Assembly: GCA_020639135.1 (NCBI GenBank)
Contig: JACKHE010000004.1
Coordinates: 1-64,000, forward strand
Direction: 5' to 3'
From: Phycisphaeraceae bacterium
GTDB taxonomy: Bacteria; Planctomycetota; Phycisphaerae; Phycisphaerales; UBA1924
DNA: 64,000 nucleotides
Part shown: positions 51,576 through 61,000 of the stretch, in pieces
Layout of the letters: each line of letters opens with the position of its first letter
Numbering within the stretch: the first letter of the stretch is position 1
Notes under the pieces: generated by a model
Databases searched by the model: none
Told to the model about the DNA's origin: nothing
What the model saw: the letters and a program-made list of their open reading frames with translations, nothing else
Program-made: the position numbers and the translations under genes

Positions 51576-53168
51576 ATGCGACAACTCATCCCCCGCCTCG
51601 CCGCCGCCGCCGGCCCGCTCGCGCTCCTGGGCTGCGCCGCCACCACACCAACCAGCGTCACGACCACCCGGACCGCGCCGGCGGAGCTCCAGACCGCCGC
51701 CGAACGCACCGCCGCCTACGACACATCCACCTGCGAGGAAGTCGCCGCGCTGGTCACCGCCATCGCCCAGCGCTCCCCCATCGCGATCGAATCCTCGCTG
51801 GGCCGTTCCTTCGAGAACCGCAACATCCCGATGCTCGTCATCGCCGATCCGCCGGTCGCCACGCCCAGAGCGGCGCACAACTCCGGCAAGCTGATCGTTT
51901 ACGAGTTCGGCGGCATCCACTCGGGCGAGGCCTGCGGCAAGGAGGCGCTCCTCCAGCTCGCGCGCGACATCGCCCTCCACCCCGACGAGCCGGAGAACCG
52001 CAAGCTCCTCGACAACCTCATCCTGCTCGTCGTCCCGCTCTACAACCCCGACGGCGATGCGCGCCGCTCGCCCGGCAACCGCCCCGGCCAGGTCGGCCCC
52101 GCCGGCGGCATGGGGCAGCGCGCCAACGCCCAGGGCCTCGACCTCAACCGCGACCACGTCAAGCTCGAAGCGCCGGAAACCCGCGCCCAGGTCAACCTCC
52201 TCAACACCTGGGACCCCCACCTCATCATCGACACCCACACCACCGACGGCTCCTACCACCGCATGGACCTCACCTACGCCCCGCCCCTCAACCCCTCGGG
52301 CGACCCCGCCCTGCTCGGCTACGCGCAGGACATCTTCCTCCCCCGCGTCGAGCAGCGCGTCCTCGACCACCACAACCTCGTCACTGCCCCCTACGGCAAC
52401 TTCGACGACGAGAAAACTGTCTGGGCGACCTACTCCGCCAACCCCATGTTCGGCGGACCCTACCGGGGCCTCCGCAACCGCGTCTCCATCCTCTCCGAGG
52501 CCTACGCCTACGCGACCTTCGCCGAGCGCATCCGATCCACCGAGCTCTTCGTCCGCGAGTGCCTCGATCTCGCCGCCGAGCAGCGCCAGCCCATCATCGC
52601 CCTCGAACAATCCGCCGACGCGAACAGCCGGCCCGCCGAGATCGGCATCCGGCACGACTACGCGCCGCCCACCACAATGCGCACCATCCCCGGATGGCTC
52701 GAGACCCGCGGCGACAGCGACCACATGATCCCCACCGGCGCCCACCGCGAGTACGAGGTCGATCTCCTCGATCGCTTCGCGCCCACGCGCTCCGTCAGCC
52801 GCCCCGTCGCCTACCTCATCCCGCCGGGTATGGACGCGATCACGGACCAGCTCCGCCTCCACGGCATCCGTGTCGAGACCGTCACCGCCACGTTCCGGCT
52901 CCCCGTGGAAGTGGACACCATCACCGCCATTGACCGCGCCGAGCGCCCCTTCCAGGGACACCACTACACCACGATCGAAACCGCGCGGAATCAGGACGTG
53001 CGCACCATCGGCGACGGCTGGACGCGCATCCCCACCGACCAGCCGCTCGGGACACTGCTCGTGTACCTCATGGAGCCGCAATCCGGCGGCGGCCTCGCCG
53101 CGTGGGGCTTCTTCGACCCGTGGATCGAGCCCGACGGTCAGTGGCCCGTGCTCCGGCAGACCGACTGA
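51576..53168 (+). CDS. M14-family zinc carboxypeptidase-like lipoprotein
   Basis: 530 residues with a lipobox (PLALLGC, Cys 20), so lipid-anchored. The M14 zinc site is H115-x-x-E118 in GGIHSGEACG with the second His in IIDTHTTDGS; the general base Glu is probably in SILSEAYAY. LNRDHVKLEAPET provides the Asn-Arg substrate-binding pair. A C-terminal beta-rich extension (about 380-530) follows the peptidase domain. It probably trims peptides or murein stems in the periplasm. Confidence 0.88.
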   Translation: MRQLIPRLAAAAGPLALLGCAATTPTSVTTTRTAPAELQTAAERTAAYDTSTCEEVAALVTAIAQRSPIAIESSLGRSFENRNIPMLVIADPPVATPRAAHNSGKLIVYEFGGIHSGEACGKEALLQLARDIALHPDEPENRKLLDNLILLVVPLYNPDGDARRSPGNRPGQVGPAGGMGQRANAQGLDLNRDHVKLEAPETRAQVNLLNTWDPHLIIDTHTTDGSYHRMDLTYAPPLNPSGDPALLGYAQDIFLPRVEQRVLDHHNLVTAPYGNFDDEKTVWATYSANPMFGGPYRGLRNRVSILSEAYAYATFAERIRSTELFVRECLDLAAEQRQPIIALEQSADANSRPAEIGIRHDYAPPTTMRTIPGWLETRGDSDHMIPTGAHREYEVDLLDRFAPTRSVSRPVAYLIPPGMDAITDQLRLHGIRVETVTATFRLPVEVDTITAIDRAERPFQGHHYTTIETARNQDVRTIGDGWTRIPTDQPLGTLLVYLMEPQSGGGLAAWGFFDPWIEPDGQWPVLRQTD

Positions 53169-53187
53169 TCCACCCCCATCCCCCGCC

Positions 53188-53193
53188 TACACT
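53188..53193 (+). promoter_or_regulatory. candidate -10 box of the sigma/anti-sigma operon
   Basis: TACACT lies 8 bases before the GTG at 53202; no ribosome site is visible, so the transcript may be leaderless or nearly so. Confidence 0.4.
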
Positions 53194-53201
53194 CCGCACA
53201 C

Positions 53202-53819
53202 GTGCCCCCCACGCCCCCCCCATCCGACACCGCCACGGCCCCCGACGAGTCGGCCCTGATCGCCGCGCTCAAGGCCGGCGATGACGAGGCCTTCCAGACC
53301 CTCGTTGAGACCCACATCGGCCGCATGCTCGCCGTCGCCCGCCGCATGCTGGGCAACGAGGAAGACGCCAACGACGCCGTTCAGGACGCCTTCCTCTCCG
53401 CCTTCAAGGCCATCGACCGCTTCGAGGGGAACTCCCAGCTCGGCACGTGGCTCCACCGCATCACCGTCAACGCCGCCCTGATGAAACTCCGCTCCCGCAA
53501 GCGCCTCCGCAAGGAGGTCGCCATCGAGTCCCTGCTCCCGACCTTCAGAAACGACGGCCACCCCGACGCCGCCCCCACTTCCTGGACCATCACCAGCGAC
53601 GAGATCGCCGAGCGCGACGAATCCAAGCGCAGGATCCGCGAGCTCATCGAGAGCCTCCCCGCCGATTACCGCGACGTGGTGCTCCTCCGAGACATCGAAG
53701 AACTGGACACCAGGCAGACCGCGCAGATCCTCGACATCAGCGACAGCGCGGTCAAGACCAGGCTGCACCGCGCCCGACAGGCGCTCAAAGCGCTCCTCGA
53801 GCAGGAGTTCAACAACTGA
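53202..53819 (+). CDS. RpoE-like ECF sigma factor
   Basis: 205 residues from a GTG. Region 2 reads EEDANDAVQDAFLSAFKAIDRF and GNSQLGTWLHRITVNAALMKLR; region 4 reads SLPADYRDVVLLRDIEELDTRQ and ISDSAVKTRLHRARQALK. The next gene, overlapping by one base (TGATG), encodes a zinc-motif anti-sigma, so the pair is a typical envelope-stress-type switch. Signal unknown. Confidence 0.93.
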   Translation: MPPTPPPSDTATAPDESALIAALKAGDDEAFQTLVETHIGRMLAVARRMLGNEEDANDAVQDAFLSAFKAIDRFEGNSQLGTWLHRITVNAALMKLRSRKRLRKEVAIESLLPTFRNDGHPDAAPTSWTITSDEIAERDESKRRIRELIESLPADYRDVVLLRDIEELDTRQTAQILDISDSAVKTRLHRARQALKALLEQEFNN

Positions 53820-54082
53820 TGGAGCACCTCAACTGCAAACAGTTTGTCGAGTTCCTCGACGACTACGTCGCCGGCGCCCAGCCCGACGAGGTCCGCCGGG
53901 CGTTCGAGAGCCACATCGGCTGCTGCAAGACCTGCCTCGAGTTCCTCGAAGCCTACAAGGCCACCATTGAGACCAGCCGCAAGGCCTGCTGCTGCGGCCA
54001 CAAGGAGATCCCCCGGGACAAGGTCCCCCAGGGGCTCATCAACGCCATCCTCAAGGCGCGCAAGGCCGGTGAGGATTCCTGA
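53819..54082 (+). CDS. zinc-binding anti-sigma factor (ZAS domain)
   Basis: 87 residues. The N-terminal helix NCKQFVEFLDDYV and the motif H-x3-C-x2-C in ESHIGCCKTCLEF are the ZAS signature of soluble anti-sigma factors. A second Cys cluster (KACCCGH) follows and could make binding redox-sensitive. No membrane helix. It is coupled to the sigma gene, so the two are made in stoichiometric amounts. Confidence 0.88.
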   Translation: MEHLNCKQFVEFLDDYVAGAQPDEVRRAFESHIGCCKTCLEFLEAYKATIETSRKACCCGHKEIPRDKVPQGLINAILKARKAGEDS

Positions 54083-54098
54083 GGAAGACACCCCACCG

Positions 54099-54902
54099 AT
54101 GCGCCTGTTCCTGATCACCGCGATGCTCGTCCTCGCATCAGCGCTCCAAGGCTGCGCCGGCCCCGGCGCCGCCGCGAGCGGCGCAGCGCCCGAAGACTAT
54201 TACCACTGGCGCCCCGCGCCCGACGCGAAGGGCTGGGCGGTGTTCCTGCCCGGCTCCAGCGGCCTGACCGTCCTCGACGATGACCACCACTACTTCGACG
54301 CCGCCGAGCGCCTCTGCGACCAGGGCTGGCAGGTGCTGCTCGTGGACTACAAGCCGGCCTACCGCGCCAGCGGCGACAAGGCGCGCCGATCCACCGGAGA
54401 GAAAATCGCCTGGGTCACCGAACAGGCGATCCTTTGGATGCGACGGAATCACCCCGAAACCGCTGCAACACCCGGCGCGCTCGTCGCCTGGTCGCTCGGC
54501 GCCGAGGGCGCCATCAGGATCGCCAACGACCCCGAACTCGCGGCCTCACTCGGCCTCCGCGCCGCCGCGATGTACTACCCATCCAACGAGGACCACGTCG
54601 CTCTGCGCAACCGGATCCCGCTCCTGATCCTCACCGGCGCCTCGGACGACGTCACGCCCGCCGACGAAATCCGCACATTCGTCGAGGAGAGCGCCGAGGG
54701 CGCCGCGGAAGTCGTCCTCCGTGTTTACCCAGAGTGTCATCACGGATTCGACATCGCCAGCATCAGCCAGAAGAAGACGCTCCGCATCCTGCCCCTGATC
54801 GGGCCCAAGGCCACGCTCCAGTACAACCAGAACGCGGCGGAAGACGCCTGGCGCACCCTCGTCGGGTTCCTCGGCGCCAACGCGACGGCGCACAACCCCT
54901 GA
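54099..54902 (+). CDS. dienelactone-hydrolase-like alpha/beta hydrolase lipoprotein
   Basis: 267 residues with a lipobox (SALQGC). The fold shows the nucleophile elbow AWSLGAEGA (Ser), an acidic strand GASDDVTPADE and the catalytic His in ECHHGFD, a complete triad layout. The first strand is GWAVFLPGSSGLT. Substrate unknown; the family covers dienelactone hydrolases and esterases. It is 17 bases after the anti-sigma gene and may be in the sigma operon, perhaps as a regulon member. Confidence 0.82.
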   Translation: MRLFLITAMLVLASALQGCAGPGAAASGAAPEDYYHWRPAPDAKGWAVFLPGSSGLTVLDDDHHYFDAAERLCDQGWQVLLVDYKPAYRASGDKARRSTGEKIAWVTEQAILWMRRNHPETAATPGALVAWSLGAEGAIRIANDPELAASLGLRAAAMYYPSNEDHVALRNRIPLLILTGASDDVTPADEIRTFVEESAEGAAEVVLRVYPECHHGFDIASISQKKTLRILPLIGPKATLQYNQNAAEDAWRTLVGFLGANATAHNP

Positions 54903-54913
54903 TCGTCCACCGG

Positions 54914-54956
54914 AAAAAAGACGGCGCGCGGAGCCCGACCTGAACCCCGGCGCGCC
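54914..54956 (-). terminator. rho-independent terminator of the giant exported protein gene
   Basis: On the minus strand a GGCGCGC/GCGCGCC stem (54956-54950 with 54929-54923) with a 20-base loop leads into a run of six T (54919-54914). It also lies just after the convergent hydrolase gene. Confidence 0.75.
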
Positions 54957-55020
54957 GCCCATGCTGGTCTGACAACCCCGTCGCCCCCACCCGTCATGGC
55001 CCGGGGCGAACAACGATCAC

Positions 55021-58000
55021 TCAATCACCGATCACACCCCCCAGCGCTTTGCCGCTGTCGGAGGGCGTCTTCTTGGCCTTCTGCTGACCCGTGGCCGGAG
55101 CCGCGACGGACTCCGCTGTCCACCCGAACCGGCCCATCAACAGGCCCAGGTCCGCCGTGTCGGTCCGGCCGTCCTGGTTCATGTCGCCGTGGTGCATCGC
55201 CTGCTCCAGCGCGACCTGCTCGGCGCTGACCAGCGGCTCATTCAGCGGGACGCCGCCGTGCGGATCGAACGGCATGATGCACAGCGTGTAGCACCCGCAC
55301 ACCCCGTGATCGCCCGCGGGATCCGGGCAGCCATCGACCGCCCGCCCGTCGGGCGCCGGCGGCGTGAGATACCCGTCGAAGTCATCGTCGCCCTTGCCGG
55401 TCACGCCGATGATGATCTCGCCGTTGGCGTCCGCCGTCGTGCAGATCTGCGGGTACCCCGCGGGCCCCGAGTCGCAGTCGATGACGATCGCCTCGTCGCA
55501 CTTCTTGTCGAACCAGCCGAGCTGCGCGTTCAGCGGCGTGCAGTCCTTGCTGTACCCGCCGACCATCACGATGCAGTAATCCTGCAGCGGCACGAGCCCC
55601 GTGTACTTGAAGAAGTCCACGTCGTCGCACAGCGGGTCCTGGCCCGTCGTGTTGTCGATCTCGATCGAAGCCGACGCCGTCGTCCCGCCGCCCTGCAGCG
55701 CCCTCGGGCCCTGGAAGTTCAGGCGGAACGCCTCCGCGCCGGTCTCGAACCGGTTCTCGTACACGAACGGGTTGTCAACCACAACGTCGTGGCCGCCCGA
55801 GTCCTGCACGATCGCCGGCGAGATGATCTCCCCATTGCCGTCGTAGAACGTCACGGTCATCTTGAACTCACCGAGCTGCCCGTGCGGCCCGTTCTGATGG
55901 AACCCGTTGAAGACCTCGCCGCCCAGCCCGTCGGGATACCCCGACACGCCGATCCGCAGCCACAGGTCCGACCCGTTCCCGGGGCTGAGACCGTTCGCCG
56001 CGGTGATGTCGTAGAGCCCCGACGCCTTCCCGTTGCCGGCGTGCGACCCGTTGTTGTTCATCGCGATCACCTGGTTCTGCTTGTTGAACAGCACCATGAA
56101 CGTGTCGGGCTGGCACCCAGGCGTGCAGCGCATCTCCAGCAAGCCGGAGAGGTACGGGCCGCAGATGTCGGAATCGATCTCCTGCGGCAGCTCGCACTCG
56201 TCGTTGGGCTCGAAGTCGTCGCAGACGTCCTCGACCTCAACCCACAGCACGCACACCGCGTCGGCCGTCTCATCGTCCGAGTCGCTGACCGTGAACGTGA
56301 TGTGGAACGACCCCGCCGGCGGGACCGTGAACTCCACCCGCGAGCACAGCTGCCGGAACCCCGGCATCCCGTCCACCGGGTACGGATCCCCGATGCACGG
56401 GAACGCGTCGGGCTCGAACGTCCCGTCGCCGTCCAGATCGCAGAACACATCCGAGCCCTCGGGCAGACCGTCCGCATCGAGCGTCAGCGTCGTGCAGATG
56501 CACTCCGTCTTGCCGCAGAACTTCAGCTTCACCTTGTCGCCGGGGAAGACGTTGATCATGTACCCGTCCGGCACGACCTCGAAGGGCAGGTCCAGGCAGA
56601 TCTCCTCCGCGTCTTCCGAGCCCTTGATGAAGCACATGTCCGGGTTCGGCACGACCATGAACTCCGACAGCTCACACAGCGGGGGCGTGTCGCAGATCCC
56701 CACCGTGAAGCACACGCCGCAGTTCACCGAGTCCGGCCCGCACTCCTGCGAGATGAAGAACCTCGCCTCATAGACATCGCCGCACTGCTCGAGCGTCGGC
56801 GTCCACATGAAAACGCTCTCGACCAGCGCGTCGGGCTCGCCCGTCACGGGCAGAGCCGGCGTCATCGTCGCGTTGGGCGGGAACAGATCCAGCTGCTTGC
56901 CCACGATCGTCAGCGCGTTCATCGCGCCGTCCGGGCACTTGGACCTGCCCTGCACCGTGAACTTCACGAGGTCCCCGGGCTGAACCGCGATGCAGTCCGA
57001 GCCGAGCGGCGTCGTCATCACCACGCCGTCACGCGTGATCTCGATGTCGCTGATCGTGCAGTTCGGCGCCGGGCACTGACCGACGTCCGCGTTGAGCAGG
57101 CACAGATCCGAGCCGCTCGCCACGCCGTCCGGCGTCGCCACCACCTGGCAGTTGAAGTCCACCTGCGTGTCGCAGTAGTCATCGGTGACCTTCGGAGTCC
57201 AGGAGACGGTCCACTCCCGCATGGTGACCTTGTCCATCACCATCTTGTCGCCTGCCTGCACCATCGCTCCGGTCGGCAGCATGTCGCAGAGCAGATCCAG
57301 GTCGATGTCGTCGTCCGCACAACCCAGCGTGCCCTTGACGGTGTACACCAGCTCCTGGCCGGGCAGGATCGGCACCAGCGGCTTCTCCTCCATCCCGGTG
57401 AAATCGAAGGCCTCGCCCGCCACCGTGATGCTCGTGATCTCGCACGTCGGCGGATCGCACGGCATCACCAGCACTCGCAGCTCGCACAGGTCCGGCGACA
57501 CCCGGCCGCACGAATCCTGGATCCCGAACCGCCAGACGTATTTCGTGTCGGAAACATCCGCAGCGCCGGCTTCCAGCGTGCACGTCGTGCACAGCATCCC
57601 CTGCTGATCCACCATCCCCATCACGGGGAGCACGGGGTTGCACAGCAGCGCCGGGCCGCCGGTCGGCGCGCTCAGCAGCGAGAGCGTCAGCGGAAGATCG
57701 TTGCAGTCCGCCGAGCCCGGCATCCCGCAGATCTCAACCGACAGGTCCTCGCCCGGCTTCATCATCACGCACGAGTCGGGGTCGTTCGGGTCGTACGTCG
57801 CCGGCGAGCCGTTGACCATCACGGTCATCAGGCACTTGGGCTTCTCGCACACCCGGATCGTGATCTCGCACTCGTTCATCCGCCCGCAGTTGTCCATGGT
57901 GTTGATGATCACCGTGTACACGCCGACCTGCTGAGCCGTCGGCGTCCACGTGCACTCCGAGAGCAGCACGCCATTCGTCAGCGGCACGAACACCCCCTGC

Positions 58001-61000
58001 GCCGGCGGCGCCGGCGTGCAGACCAGCCCCGGCAGCGGGTCGCCCTTGATCGACCAGCTCACGATGATCGGCCGCCCCTCGAACGCCTCGATCGGGCACG
58101 GCGAGCTCGTGACGAAATCGAAATCGACCTTCTGCCCCGGGCACGCCTCGATGTAGCCCGACTCGTCGCAGATCATCGGGTCGTTCACCCGGATCTCGCA
58201 CGTCGGCCCATCGCAGACGATGATCCACACCTTGCACATCGAGCTCTGCCCGGTGTTGTCCATCACCGTGAACGTCACCTCGTAATGCCCCTCGTCCCCC
58301 TCCATGGGCGTGCCGGTGCAGTGGATCGTGAAGTTGGGGCACTCGAAGGTGTCCGCCGGGACGCCCCCGTTGTGCGGGTCCATCCACGCCGGGATCCCCG
58401 TCGCCGACCACTTCAGCTTCGCGCCGAAGCAGTCCGACAGGAAGTTCACGTCGAACGAGATCGCCTCGCCAGGCTTGACCACGATCGCGTTGTCAAGCTC
58501 GTCGCCCGTCAGCGTGCACAGCTCGGGCATCTCGTTCTTCACCACGCACGTCGGCGGCGGGCACTGCCCGATGTCCACCATCACTCCGCAGCTCGTCGAT
58601 TGCTCGTTCGGACCACCAGGATCCGATGTCACCGTCGCCCGGACCAGGATCTTGTCGCACAGCCCGTACCAGTCCGCGCCGAACGAGCAGTTCACGTTGA
58701 CCATGCACATGTTGTTCATGTCGCAATCGAACGGGAACACCACCGGCGCCCCGAAGATGTCCGTGAACTCGCACGGCAGATCAAGCGTGCAGCACGCGTC
58801 GTCCTGCTCGCACGCCGGGACCGGGATCTCCGCCCCGGTGTCGTCGAAGCAGACCACCTCGATGTTGTCGATCCGGACCGCGTCGCCGTCGCAGCCGCCG
58901 CCGCCGGTCACCTTGAACTGCAGGTTGTCCTCGCCGGGGATCAGCGTGAACGTGTCCGTCATCGGGTCGAAGTCCATCGGAGCCGGCGTCCCGTTGAACA
59001 CGATGTTCGTCGGCTCGCACGTCACCGGCGGGCAGACCGTCAGCCGCACGCAGCAGTCAACCGGCTTGCCCGACGCGTCCGTGATCGTGAAGCACAGGTC
59101 CCGGGTCACCTGCTGGTTGAGTTCCGGGATCGTGCACGTCACGTCGTAGCACGCCTCGAACGGGTCCTCGGCCCCAGTCGCGTTGTCGTTGTCGCCGTCC
59201 GCGTTGTCCGAATCCACGAACGGGTCGTCCGTCGCCGAGACCACCGCGCAGTTCGGCGGCATCACGCCGCAGTCGATGCTGTTGCTCACGCAGCCCAGGT
59301 CGCACAGCGCCTGGCAGGTGTCCATCGTCGGCTCGATCGTGATCGTCCTGTACACGCCCTGCTGCAACGCGCCGCCCTCGACGAACTCGCCGCAGTCCTG
59401 CGTCCCGCAGATGTGCAGAGCGATCGTCTGTCCCGGCGTCACGATCTGTGTCGGGGGGACCTGCGGGTTGCTGAAATCCAGCGCCATCGGCTCGCCGCCG
59501 TCGATCGCGATCGTCCCGACGCACACCGGCTCGGGGCACACCCGGATCCGCACGAAGCACGTGCTCGAGTTCCCCGTGTTGTCCATCACACGGAACACGA
59601 AGCGGTACGGGTTGGTCCGCGCATCCTCGGGGGTCGGCGTCCACTCGAAGTACGACATGATGTCCGAATCAGGATCGCCCGGCTCGTCCAGGCAGACATA
59701 CTGATTCATCGGGTCCGGGCCGTCCTGGTCCACGCACACCAGCCCCGCGGGGAACACATCCCCCAGGAACTCGTCCTTCTCGAGCGTCAGCACGGCGCCG
59801 GGGCAGTTGAACTGCAGCCGCCCGCTGACCACGAACGACAGCGTCTGGTTCGGGAACACGTCGAGGATCCCGTCCTCGCCGGGCTGCATCGCCGTCTCGC
59901 CGTCGCACATCACCGGATCAACTGTGCCGGGAAGGATCAGCGGCTCCGTCGGGATCGTCCGCACCACCGCGTCCACACCCTCGATCTGATACTGATCGAT
60001 CAGGCAGCACGGCTCCTCCACGCACCCCAGGATCACGAAGTTCAACTGCGGATCCGACCGGTGACCCGTGACATCGAAGATGTTGAACGTCACCTGGTTC
60101 CGGTTCCCGACGTCCAGCGCCGTCGGCTCCACCCGCACCTTCAGGCTGATCGACTTCACCTTCTCGCCGGCCGGCCACCCGATTTGCGCCTGAAACGTCG
60201 TGTCCAGCAGCGGGAACGTCGGTGAGTTGATCACCACCACCGCATCGTTCTCCGACGTTCCAGTCGCCGAGATCACCTCGATGAAGCACGGCATCTTCGG
60301 CGTGGCGCCGCCGTAAGTGCACGGTGTCTGCTCGTACGGAAACTGCGGCGGATCCATCACGTCGAGCTCGGTGATCCCGTTCTCCAAGCACACGAACCCC
60401 GACCCGTTGCCCGGCAGCTGCGCATTGAACGTGATGTCGAACTCCGCGGTCTCCGAGACCGCCATCGTGATCGCGTCGATGTCCTCGCCGCCGCCCGCGT
60501 TCTCCTCGTACCGGTTACCCGCCGACGTCGGCGTCGTGCCGGGGCCGAGGAAGTCCGGGAGCATGTCGTTGTTGAGATCCACGAACGGACCAGCGACGAA
60601 CCCCGGGTTGAAGTTCGGGATCAGGTCGATCTCGGCGTCGCACTCGAGCACGTTGATCGTGATCGGGACCTGCGCCGCCGAGAACGAGCCCGGGAACCGG
60701 GCGATGAACACCAGATCGTACTCGCCGTCGTTGATCAGGAAGTCATCCACGTCCGGCGACCAGCACAGCGTGATCGCCAGATCGTCGTCCGTGTCGCTGT
60801 CCGCCATCGCGATCACACCCGTCGCGATGGGGCTCTCGCCGCCATCGGTGCAGGCGTTGCCGTCCTTCAGGTACACCATGCCCGCCGGGAGCGCCGCGCC
60901 ACCGCCCGGCGGCATCAGCGCGATCTCCATGGTCTCGAAATCGCACGACAGCGGGTCCGTCGCCTCCAGCCGGACGTACAACTCCGCGGTGCTCCGCGGG

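Noticed and set aside
55189..60225. A 5-kb open frame on the plus strand opposite the giant protein gene
   Set aside because: Composition is low-complexity Arg/His/Val and there is no start signal; the minus-strand frame has a signal peptide, propeller and repeats.
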